NCBI RefSeq assembly: GCF_018139145.2
Contig: NC_059476.1
Location: 15,493,001 to 15,557,000, forward strand
DNA: 64,000 nt
Origin: Gymnogyps californianus
Lineage: Eukaryota > Chordata > Aves > Accipitriformes > Cathartidae
Reading direction: 5' to 3'
A program made the position numbers and the translations under genes. Within the stretch, counting starts at the first letter, position 1. Each line of letters begins with the position of its first letter. Below the pieces are notes generated by a model. That model worked only from the letters and a program-made list of their open reading frames with translations, ran no database searches and was not told the origin of the DNA. Shown piece by piece: positions 36,919 to 47,982 of this stretch.

Positions 36919-39900
36919 TTAAGAACTAATATGTAGTGATAACGTTCAATAGTGTGAGAATTATTGGCATGAAGAGTGTTGTCAATGAATGCCAATATAG
37001 TAAAGTTGTGTTAAAGCTTAAAATTGGTATGATTTATCAGTCTAAGCACTCCTGTTACAGTGACCTCTAATTCCCTAATGGATATGTGTATATACAGTTG
37101 CAACCACATGTCTGCACTTGCTCATCACCGTGCACTTCGCTCAAGCACATGCTGTGTCCTGCCCAGTGGGAGGGTGAAACATAAGAGATAAAGGAGTTAT
37201 GAAGGAATTGGGGACAATTACAATGATAAAGGAAGCGAGGCTTTGTTACTTTAGCTACTCAAGGCATATTTGATTTGTATCAGAGCTTTGGAGTATTTTT
37301 TATTTTTATCACCTACAGAATACCAAATTTCTAGAAGAAAGTGCTAAAAGCAGTTCTGGGCCTATATTCTGTTTGCTGGGTGTCTGTACGGAGGCAGCTG
37401 CCTCCATTTTTCTTCAAAATCCTGCCTCTGATAGGTGTCACCTGAGATTTAAGTGTGCATATATTCTTCCACTGTTTGGCTTATCAATTTAACTTAGTTT
37501 TCACTATGCCTGCAGATATCTAACGTTTGCAAAAAGCAGATTGATTTCTTTGAATGTTGTGTTGCATTTATCTGCCTGATTACCCTGTGACTTGGTCACT
37601 AGGAGTATATTTACACATAATTGCTATAAAGTGTGACTCCAACTAGCATAAGTATACCTGAAACCCCTTTCAAACTACCAAGCTCAGAAATCCGTAACAA
37701 TGTGGCCCTGCAGAACAGAATTTGGCAAGGTATATTTGCCTATTTGAGCATGTACCGTGTACGTCTAGGTACCTGTCTGTCCTGACATGCAGCCTGCAAA
37801 ACTGACATGAGGGTTTTTTGCCTAAATTGCACCAGTTCCTGGCCATCTGTATTTATACTGTGCTCGCTTGTACTTAGGTGAGTTACTAAGGGCTTGTTGC
37901 CAGAAAGAAGGATTTATTGGCTAAAGTTTTACAGGAGCCTGTCCAGTGTCCAAGGGCATTCAGTATTTTCATTCAGAGTCCATATAATGGCATATTTGTG
38001 GAGTATGTTTGTTAAACTGTTGTGAATTTGGGAGGGATGGCAAGCACTGGAGAACAGGATTGGAGTTAAAAGTTATCTTAAGAAATAGTCTCAGGAATGC
38101 AATACGGAATGGTACCAAAGATTGCAGTGAGTTAAAGGAATGAGCTGCAAGCCTGTCAGGTGGAGAGCAACTGTTCAGCAACAGCTCTGCCAGAAATGAC
38201 CTGCAGGTTATAGCAAATCACAACTGTATGTGAGGGCGGACCCCCCACCCTGTATGAGCAGGAGTTTATTCTGCAGGTATGGGGATAGATGCTTCTGCTC
38301 TACATGGGGCTGCCATGGGAGCACTGTGCGTAGGTTTGCACTTTGTTCTTCAGGAAAGCTGTGAATCACTCAATGGAATTCAGAGGAGAGCAATTAGTGG
38401 TGTGCTGTAGCAATACGTGATCTTTCTTAGGTGGAAATTGTTCAAGCCAACCCTGTATGCTGCCCAGTTTGTGCATTTCTAGCAGTGATTTGGCTTTAGA
38501 TCCAAGAAAAAGCTTATGACTCATCTCAGCTATCTGATATGGGCCAGTGTGGGGGAGCTTGCTGGAGTGCTAGACTGGGAGGGTTTAGAAAAACATAGAA
38601 GACTCTAGGAAGATGAGACGTATGCTGCACTTGCTGCCCTATGCCTGTAAAAAAAAATTAATGTAACAAGATTTAATGTGAATCTTTATGAAAGGGGAAG
38701 TTTAGTTTAAAGAAAACTTATTTCACTCACTCATTGTCACACATTTCACTCACATTTTCACACCCACATACTCACGGGCTCCGAGACATGTGTCAAAGCT
38801 TACAAGGATCACTTGTGTGACACAAAGGATGAGATGTTGGCTGTCAAATCCTTGCTCCATCTTTTGGGTTCCTCTTGATCATGCTAGATCTAGTTTTTGA
38901 GCTGGTTTGAACCAATTTTTGGAAGGTCTTTTCCTCCCTTAAGAAGTTGAAGTTACTGCAGTGCATTTTTTCCCTGAAGAATCTTGCTTCTTCCTCCGTA
39001 AGTCTTAGACAAGGTGGCTGCCCATTGTCTTTGCCTCATTTTGAGCATCCTTAAGGCCAGTTTGCCTTCCTGTTAGGACAGCAGAAAGCAATGGCATATA
39101 CAAGGTGACACAACCTTGTCACCATCCTCCCGTTATTGGAGCACAGGTCTCATGATGAGTTGTTTCTGCTGTGGCCTTATCAGAGCACAGGCTTCATGAT
39201 GTAAACATCTCATCTGTCAATGTTGCAGTCTGATTGCTGTTGATCATGTTCTTGGTTGTCAATACAAGCCACTCTTCTAGCCCTTGCTCGATTAATAGTT
39301 TTTGCTGGTGCTTTCCTTCATATCAACATTAGTATTGCTGCTACGAATCTCTGCCTTTCTATCGGAATGCCAGCCTTCCTGGAACAGGTAGATGGACGTG
39401 GTGTATTGTGATCTGTAGCATTTTGTAGGTGAGAGATGACTCTTAGAACTGGTGTAGGAGGAAGCGGTCCCTTCAGAGGCTGTCCACAAAGCTTGCTGCC
39501 ACCCCAGTATTGGTCGTAAAACTGAGAGACGCCAGATTAACACAAATGCAAGCTGTAAGTGCTAAGTAGATGTTGGCTTTGCCAGTTTAAGTGTCCCTAA
39601 CTAATCATTCTACTAGAGTAATTACGTCTGTTTTTTGAAAGCCAGCTGGTATCCCAGGCATATTTGTGATATGAGCAACAGAAATTAAAAAAACCCCAAC
39701 ACTTCCTTGTTACCAGCACAGATCTCAACAGCCCAGCTGGTTAACTTGCATGTCTAACCTCTTTTTCTATTAACATCTAAATCTCTTCTCCTTTTTCAAA
39801 TCCTGTTCCTCTCTCACCAAGCTGTGATGATGCCATCCACTAAGCTTTTTCCTCACTGAAGTGACAACGGTGCGGTCCCCGGCTTCTAGGTGAAATGGCT

Positions 39901-42900
39901 GGCCCTGCGCATTTAGCTTGTTACTAAAGAAAAAGTCCTTTAAAAAAGATGTACTAGTACTTGCCACTTTTGATATATCGGCCTTCCATTTGTTCACTCA
40001 CAGATGTGGAACTTAGATAAAAATAGTAGTAAGGCAGTGTAAGGAGTTTTAGTGACTGATTGCATGTCTTGGTTTTGAAATTTAACAGTGTTTGCTCCTT
40101 TTGGCTAGACAGCAAATGTCCTGTCTCTGCTTACTTCTGATGGAGGCTGTGACTCCTACTCTCTTGTCCCAGCAGGTGTTTCCCAATTAATTATTTTGAA
40201 AGCTGAGCCCCCAGCTTCATTAGGTCTCTGATTGCAAAAGAAAGATAATATTTGAGGCTGATGCAGGGATTCCCTCAATCTTTGCAAAAGAGATTTTTTT
40301 TTTTTTTTTAAGAGTTTGGTCACAGCACAACATGTAAGTGGAAGAAGAGGAGAGAGGTCTGAGACCTTGATTAGCTAACTGAACTTACCAACTAAAATTT
40401 CTGTTGTGTGTTATGCTGAAAGCAACGTGTTCATGCTGTGGAGCAACAGCCAGAGAAACATTGATAAGCTGCCGAAGGAAAACCCTTTTTATTGACTGCT
40501 AGCAGTGGATTGCCCCTCATCGTTATTTTTTTTGTTTGACCTTTGTGTCGAGTGATTAATCTTTGCAGAAACAATCAGCGATTAACGGGATGTTTATCAA
40601 GAATATGGCACTGCTCTTCTTCAAGAGACAGCCTCCATAGAAAGGGATCAGCACGGACAGGAGTTGGCTTTGGTGAATGTTAACATGATAGATGTCTGCT
40701 GAAGAAGCCAGAGGTGAAGGCCATTTCCATTTTTAATTTGCTTAAGCTGTAAACCAGGCTATTTCTAGTGGTCATGACAAAAGAATTTTGTATATGTGGT
40801 TACATGGCTCTTGCCTATGAAGTTTTAAGCATTGAGAGTCCTGGCACTCACAACTTTGAAAGGCTCGAATAATTAACAGGTAGTGTATAGGAGAAGTAGA
40901 ATAGGTGGAACTTAACTGACCTAGATTAATTTGAAGTTTTCCATGAAAATGATTGCGGGAATGGGTACACATGTGAGGAGAACAATTAGTGTGTGTTGAA
41001 GGTGTGAGCAAACTATGTAGTGATTAGTAAATGTATATTAACGTAGTAGAATTATTATGGTACACAAAACCATGACAGATGATATTTTCTACACAATGTG
41101 TCCCCTTGACACAGCAGTGCAATGCTGCCAGCTTTTTGTGCAGTCAAAAAAAGGCAACTAGTGTGCTAGTTGAGTTCCTGGCTAGAAATGCCAATTCCCT
41201 GGGTGAAGTAGGCTCTGAAAGAAGAGCAAATACTTCATAACCTTGAGATATGAAAACTCCCCACTGATGAAACTGTTATTGCAGTTGAAACTGGTACCAT
41301 AAATATTCTCTCCAGATGTTCACCTAAACGAAAGTGCAGTCCTGCTCCATGAGCTGCATGTCAGGATATCAGTGTCTGTTTGGTAAAGGAGGTGTAAATT
41401 GGTTCCTGGAATGCTCAGGGATTTCGCTGAGCGTCTGATCTGATAACATCTGGGAATTAGTGGGAAGGGGAGAGGTTCTCCAGAGAGATGGAAGAAAAGG
41501 AAATTGAGAATGCCAGGGAATGTCTGTATCTGAACTGTACTGTAATTTGTGGCTGTGCTGAAACCACACAGCAAATTGGTGGTGAAGGGAACAAAGAGCA
41601 GCTGAGGCAGGCACAGCCAGGAAGCTGGATCTGGAGGTGCCTGGAAAAGAAGTAGATCAACTTGATGAGTTTACCCAGGCTTAGCTCAGACATGTTCATG
41701 TGAGCTGCAGCTATGCTTCTAGCTATATGCTCAGGTATACATTTCAGTCAGAGGAAGCCAGCCTAAGTCTAAAGAAAACATTCTTATTCTGTTTTCATGA
41801 ATGAGTGTTTTTCTACTTTAAAAAAAACCAACTGCATAGCACTCAGCAGTCCTCTTTACATTTGCAGTGCAAAGAGCAATGGCTGCCTATATTAGAACAC
41901 TTCCACCAGTGTGGGTTTTATCCCTTCCACCAGCTCCACAACTTTTTTCAGTATCTGTGTTCTCCCAGGAAAAACAATGAAAATCTTCTAAACATTTCCT
42001 GTCTCTATCCATTCCTTGCCATATATGCATTCAAATCTGTCACCTGTTTTCTATTACTTCCTATATTTCCTCATATGTGCCACATAAAATGATATATAAA
42101 TGGATGCTGAGACAGAGCTAGTCTTTGCTTCCTGTGCCTCCCTCTCTCTGCTATTGTATGGGTAAACCAGAGCAAGGCTATGAAGGATAGGAAACCTCAT
42201 TATTACAGCTGTTTTGCTGAAATAAGGGGAAGCTTGAAAGCATGAATAATAAGCACCTGGGTAACAGACTAACATGCAGGTATCTGCAGCCATCAAACAT
42301 AACACTGTCAGAGAACACCTGTAGTAGTATATGATAGTGTCTGAATATAGCACTGGGATATACAGCATGAACTGCTAGTAGCTAAACATTAGATACAGCT
42401 TGAAAGCACGACTAATGCATGTGTAATGAAAATAACTGATGGAAAAAATGCGTGGTAGAAGATAATCACAAGCAGGAAAAAATGCATCATGCAATGTATA
42501 AGAAATTATTTAAATGTCTATAAAGGAGAATGATGTATGAGAATCTTTGGGTTTGGGGTGCTGGAGAGTTGAGCTCTCCCCAGAGTGCGTCGTCATATTG
42601 CCAACACGCAATGTAGTGATTCCTGCTACTGAAATAAAGGAAATGCATGACCGGAGTGGTGGCACGCTGAGCTTTGTGGGTGGGCAGTGTTCTGGAAGAT
42701 CCAGGTTTGGAGACAGATTTGGAAATCTGTGCTGCAAATTGTGACCGACTGTGTTCACAGTGGTTGGTGGGAGAGAGCTGCCTGTGCTGTGCCTGGGAGG
42801 AACAGCCTATAGTGTACCTGGAGCACTTGTGTCTCAAAACCTCCTTCTGAGTTTAAACAGACTCTATAGGTACATCTAGATGCATATGGATGGAGAAATA

Positions 42901-42945
42901 GTTACCAGAAAACAGGAAGCTGAAGAGAGAAAAAATACATGCTGA

Positions 42946-43221
42946 GAGGCAGCGTGTGAAAGTGTCACAGGAACGGATAAGCTCCAGAACCAAGAGGTCT
43001 TGCTGAATCCACAGGAACTGATGATCCCAGGACATAATCAGATGAATCTACACAAGGCCACCAGCACACATGCCATCAACAACGGGTCATATAACTCAGG
43101 CCACATCCAAGAAGGGGATGGTGGCTATATGCCGACAAAGATTACAGGATTACATATGCATCTGCAGAAACACATGGACTTTCTGAGCATTGACCCTGAA
43201 GCCACTGGCACATCAGTATGA
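42946..43221 (+). pseudogene. Orphan open frame, possible exon or gene remnant
   Basis: A 91-codon frame is open between a stop at 42,943 and TGA at 43,219; the first ATG is at 43,021 (66 codons). Its residue make-up is protein-like rather than low-complexity (for example the run INNGSYNSGHIQEGDGGYMP), unlike other chance frames in this AT-rich region. Two AATAAA signals follow at 43,366-43,371 and 43,381-43,386. I do not recognise the product. It could be a terminal exon of an unannotated gene, a decayed retrocopy, or chance. No clear acceptor was found at its 5' side. Confidence 0.25.
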
Positions 43222-46200
43222 GCCTCTGTATCTGAGAAAACCACTGTGGTCAGCTTTCTCTTCCTTACTGCGTAACGATGAGTGATTGCATGTGTGTGAA
43301 TCATGAAAGAATAATTGAATTTACTGTCTGGATAGTTGTCTGCTATTAGTAAGTCTTAACAGCTTAATAAAAGGTATGCTAATAAATATTGGTTGATCTG
43401 TTTCTCCACAAACTTGATCCTGTATCAGGGAGAAGGCAATTTACAACACTTAAACTCCAAGGGGAGAAGACTTGCGATGACACCTGTCTTTGCCCTTACC
43501 TGTCACTCCCTGTGGTTCCTTAGAGAAATCTTCCTTTTGCAGCCTCACTGCTTGTGCTTGCTTCTGTTCTTGTACTTAATGTTCTAGGAGAGTTTCATGG
43601 TCTTCTGCCACTTCAGAAAACTATCTTCTCTTTTAGCTCTGATTCCCTTGAGGTAGCACAACATCAATGACTTTGAATGACTTACACTTTGCTGTACCTT
43701 TGGTGAGGTCAGGCATATAAAACAAGGTGGAAATGAACAGATACATTAATGAGACAGGAGGTCCCTAGAATGTCAAAGAATGTGGTTAGGGTAAGTATTT
43801 CATACGGAGCTTTGGAACAGTCATGTTTTAAAGTGGATGCAGGTTCATGGCTTAAGATGGCCGTCCACGTGCAATGCCCTGCATGTCATACACTATGTGA
43901 CTTTGCAACCTGCAGCACCTCCTCCTCCGTTTAGATCAGGGCTGCAAATCACCCCCTGGAAAACTGTATTCTTCTCACAAATTGTTTGAAGGGGAAGTTT
44001 GGGTTAACGGTTGAACACAGGTTAGCCTTTTCTGACTGCTGAGGGTGGCCCCATGGCTATGAATGTCTGATGGCCCACATACCTAAAAATACTGCTCCAC
44101 GAGTGATCTGCTGGCTCTCTGTGCATCGGCCATGTGTGGCCACTCTGGTTGCTCCTCTGCAACAGCGCAGAAGAGCCTAACGCGGGTGGTGGTTGCAGTT
44201 GTTGGGAGGGATGGAAGCTGGAGTGTGTGTCTGAAAAGGTCTCTTCTGCCAGAGGAGCAGGTGTCCCCACAGAACCCCTGGGGTGAGGGACCTAGAGGGG
44301 GAAGGAACAACCTTCTTCCTTTTCTACACATAAATTTGAGGTATTAACCATCTCTGTGGCTTCTGAAATTGAAAGCAAACAAAAACTGTTCAGGAAACTG
44401 ATGTGGTTTTTTTACAGTATGATTTCAGCTACCATTCAAAGATTTCAGAAATACTTAGTTTCTAGTGTTAAAGTACGGTAATTCTGTGGTGATGGGTGGT
44501 TTTATAGAAGAAAGGCTGAACGTACTTATGTATTTAAATGAAAATTGGACAATCCTGAAGTCCAGCTATGCTTTCAAAAGCCTAAAGGCAATTTCTTCAC
44601 AGACTAGAACTGGTGCTTTGATTTTGCCTCCGTTGTTTCTTTGACAAAAGCGTATGTGCCCTTTCAGATTCAGGGCTTTTAACTCTATTTAGAACATTTA
44701 CATTAAAATATTATAATAAAGATCACATGGTTGTAACTGATAAGTTTCAGATGTCCGGGCTGCGGCCAAATCACAGTTCATCATGATGTAGCTGTGCTGT
44801 GGGCAACCCATTTCCCTGTGGATACTGCTTAAAACCTCCACACTCTGGGATACTTCCTGCTTTTGCTTGAAAATAAAAGCATGAGTCATTCTGGAAGGCA
44901 ATTAAGGAACAGATGAAATAAATAGCAAAGAATGACTTGCATAATACCCCCAGTATGCTTCCAGATCTACTTGTAAAACCTTATGAAGTTTCCCAGATTT
45001 GTACATTTTCAAAGTTTCTGGTTATTTGTGGGTGTTCAGACTGCATGATGGGAAGGACTAATAGAAATGAAAATCAATAGCACGGCATTGGGCAAGAGGC
45101 AAATGATTTTACAACTTCTTCGAAGCAAGGCATGAGGTAAGTGTCTTCTAACTTCTGCTTAATTTGGAGGAAGGGAATTGTAAGCAGTGAAGTGCTCCCA
45201 AATTGTCGGGGAAAGTAAGATTCCCTCTTTCTTGGCATTAGCATCTATAGTGATAAGAGTTATTCTAATTAAAATAAGTTTAAAAAGTAGTTTGAGTATT
45301 ATGATTACTTACCAATAGCTGTACCTGTGTGCCTAATGACTGCTGTTGCCTATTTCTTTGAAATTAGGGCCTGCTGTAGGGCATGTATTAGTTTAAACAG
45401 TGTGTGCATGTACACAGCTCTCCTGCTTGGGGGAAAAAAACCAAAAAACAAACAAGCTGATACCATTACAGCTGTTGCACCTTTTTCTTACTTCCCCCAC
45501 TGTCCTCAGTGCCACAATACCCTACCTTCTGCAGTGACTGTATTTCAGACACTTGCCATAAGCAGGTTATTACAAGCAAAGTTATTATTTAGGTAATTCC
45601 TGTTTTTTGTATCCTTGCTGTCTGGTCCTTATGAGAAACAGCTTCACCTTGCGATCACTAATGCTGGAATTGGACTTTCTGTCAAAGCTGCTTGGTGTCT
45701 CTGCATTTCCTGCAAACTTACCAATGCATTCTGTATCTGACTCTCTTGTTGTCTTTTGTAACTGTTTACATCTCCAGGTCATGTAACTGTAAAAATGCCT
45801 CTAGGTCTATTGCAATTTTGCAGGGTTGAAGTATTAAACTGAAAGGTAAAGCAAATGTTTATATTACTTCAATTTTATCTGTTCCTTCAATGTGATATAA
45901 AAATATTTCTGGAATTCCTGGCTAACACTGGGCATGAAACTTTGCTTTAATACTTTATTAGACAGTAATTCAAATACACACTATTGTCTTTTTCAAGCAA
46001 ATCTGTATGACAGCAAGTCCAACTGTTCTTCATTTGTTGCTCAAGGAAGTTACACCAAGCAGAAGCATGGGTTGGTTGTACTGTTGCGTATGGTGGGTCT
46101 TGAAGTGTGTTGTCAAGCAGTGGGATACCCTCCTGGTGAGTTTCCCACAAACCTAATAGTCATAGATGGTCCCTGGGGCAGAGAGCTTGCAGCTAAGACA

Positions 46201-47399
46201 GAATGTGTGTAGGATGGGTTAAAGCAAGAAAGGAGGAAGGTACATGATGTGATGGCAGCCAATGTTCTACTCCTGAGGTTGGGTTTAAGACCTCATAAAT
46301 TAAATGGATGAAAGCTTTTGAAAAACAGACGGAGGGATGGGGCAGGATGAAAGGGGGTGGGTTGGAGTGCATAGTACATGGCAGACTCAAGACACTTCAG
46401 AAGCTAAAAAAAGTTTCCTATTTTGACTTGTGCTTTCAGTTTTGCATTACTGTTACTTCTGCTTTGCAGACTTTCCCTAGGCCAGCCCACCTCGGGTAGG
46501 GTGTGGAATGAGACAACAGATGGGTCGCTTCTTTCCATTTGAGTGAATTGTCTCCTGGTGTTTCTGGATCCAAGAAAAACATTAGGAAAGAGCGGCCTTG
46601 GTCATCTCCATTCTTAGACAAAGTGCTAAAATAAACAAAACCAAACCCGATTTCACCATAAACCGCCCCAGATAATCTCCAGGGCACTGTTGTGATGAAA
46701 GCAGCTCTGTTCATGTTATCTCTTTATTTCTGCAGACCAAGGGCAGGGATCAGCTTGTATCTGTGCAGTGCCTGCTTTTAACTGTGAGAGCTACGACTGT
46801 GGAGACGTTTTGATACCGCTGATTTTTATAGAGGCTAATTATGTAAATTTGCGCAGAACACTACAGATGGCAGTACTAGGTCTCCCTAAGCTTGCAAATC
46901 TGGTTCTTCAGGTTGTCTAGTCCAGGCTTTTGACCCTGGGCCAAAGTGTTTGAAATGTGGTAGGGCAATCACGCAAAGGATGCGTTTTAAGGGGGGGGGG
47001 GCATAGAGCGAAGCTTGCACAGCACGCTGTGATTGGAAGGCACAGGTCTGCACGCTGTTTTAGCGGAGATGTGGGTGATTTCAGAAAAGTTACTCCCTTC
47101 CCAACTTTTTAGCCTCCTAACAGCTGCAACTTTGTCAAGCGGCTATGGAGATGGATATGCAGTCTGGATCTTCTCACAGATGTAGCACAAGCCCCATGGC
47201 CTGCAGCTCACTGGCTGTCCCCGGCCACATTCCTCACAGGACACTTCTGCTCGCAGAGGAATCCCCCCGAGCGTGCCCCAGGCCGAGGGCGCCCTCCCTG
47301 AGAGGAGACTGGCCGCCGCAGGCCTCCGGCAAGGAGGAAGGTGGCAGGGGCCGCGGGGTGCGGGACCAGGGCCGCGGTGGGGCGGCCGAGACGCTCCCG

Positions 47400-47804
47400 T
47401 GAGGCGGGGACGGAGGCGGGCGGTGCCTCCCGCTCGCGCCGGGGGTGGGGGACGGAGGCGGGCGGTGCCTCCCGCTCGCGCCGGGGGTGGGGCCCGCCCC
47501 GCGCGCACCAATCAGAGAGCGGGAATGGGGTGGGGGGTGGGGGGGGTGAGTGGCACGAGACCAAGGCGCCAAACAGCCCTTCCTCCTCCGGCCGCGGAAG
47601 GACGCTCCCACCTCCCGCTCTCTTCACAGCCAATCACAACCGCGCTCCGTCTCCCCGTCCCGCCCCTGGCGGCAAAGAACCAACGGGAGGCTCTACTCCT
47701 TCAGCCGCTCAGCCAATCAGTGACCGAGCCTAAAAAAACCCATCCCCGTCGTCTCCCGCCCGCAGCCCCGGAGGTGAGGGTCGCTCCGGCCGGCGGCCTT
47801 TGCT
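47400..47804 (+). promoter_or_regulatory. SLF2: SLF2 CpG-island promoter with CCAAT boxes and E2F site
   Basis: A very GC-rich block immediately upstream of the first SLF2 codon. Three CCAAT boxes in the same orientation lie at 47,508-47,512, 47,630-47,634 and 47,713-47,717, the usual NF-Y arrangement. GGCGCCAAA at 47,565-47,573 matches the E2F consensus. An ETS-like GCGGAAG lies near 47,594-47,600. No TATA box is seen. NF-Y plus E2F is typical of genes expressed in S/G2, which suits a replication-repair factor; the regulation is inferred. The CpG island continues into exon 1 and the start of intron 1 (to about 48,280). Confidence 0.75.
47409..47492. repeat. 42-bp tandem duplication in the SLF2 promoter
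   Basis: Two identical 42-bp units (47,409-47,450 and 47,451-47,492), GC-rich with GGGGGTGGGG and GAGGCGGGCGG Sp1/KLF-type motifs. The perfect identity suggests a recent duplication or active length variation just upstream of the first CCAAT box. Confidence 0.9.
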
Positions 47805-47876
47805 ATGGTGCCGGGAGCGGCCGATATCCCTGTTCCCCTCCGCCGCGCGGGGTCAGCCGGGCAACCCGCGCCATGA
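47805..47876 (+). promoter_or_regulatory. Upstream ORF overlapping the SLF2 start codon
   Basis: An ATG at 47,805 in a strong context (G at -3, G at +4) opens a 23-codon ORF in a frame different from SLF2. Its TGA (47,874-47,876) overlaps the SLF2 ATG (47,873-47,875) as ATGA. If transcription begins upstream of 47,805, ribosomes must leak past this ATG or reinitiate at the overlap, which would damp SLF2 translation. The transcription start site is not known from sequence. Confidence 0.6.
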
Positions 47877-47982
47877 CCCGGCCGCTCGGCGTGGGCGTGC
47901 CGTCGTCGAGCCCGTCCGTCACCAGGTCCCGACGCCATTTTACGCTGGCGGTCGCGGCCAGAGAGACGGCCCAAGACTTCAG
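47873..47982 (+). CDS. SLF2: SLF2 coding exon 1
   Basis: The start codon at 47,873 begins MTRPLG, matching the MTR beginning of mammalian SLF2. G at -3 gives an acceptable context. The upstream frame is open for 600 nt, so the start rests on homology. The exon ends at AG|GTACCG, two bases into a codon. The encoded 36 residues are Arg/Ser/Pro-rich and poorly conserved, as expected for this end of the protein. Confidence 0.85.

Larger units (their letters stand above)
29701..47100. other. AT-richer region without recognisable genes
   Basis: About 17 kb between the GC-rich block and the SLF2 promoter. It contains a solo LTR (34,804-35,222), CR1 remnants (36,868-36,918 and possibly 32,470-32,545), a 14-G run at 35,863-35,876, an 11-G run at 46,991-47,001, an imperfect 25-bp direct duplication at 39,133 and 39,177 (44 bp apart), and an orphan open frame near 43 kb. 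Stretches around 31,520-31,700, 40,470-40,650 and 46,780-46,880 look like developmental non-coding elements by their homeodomain- and Sox-type motifs, but sequence alone cannot show conservation. Confidence 0.5.

Noticed and set aside
29701..47100. PAX2, expected upstream of SLF2 by mammalian synteny
   Set aside because: No paired-domain, homeodomain-remnant or transactivation-domain exons were recognised in any frame.
47273..47872. 200-codon N-terminal extension in frame with SLF2
   Set aside because: The frame is open only because of GC content; it runs through CCAAT boxes and a tandem repeat, and mammalian SLF2 starts at the MTR methionine.
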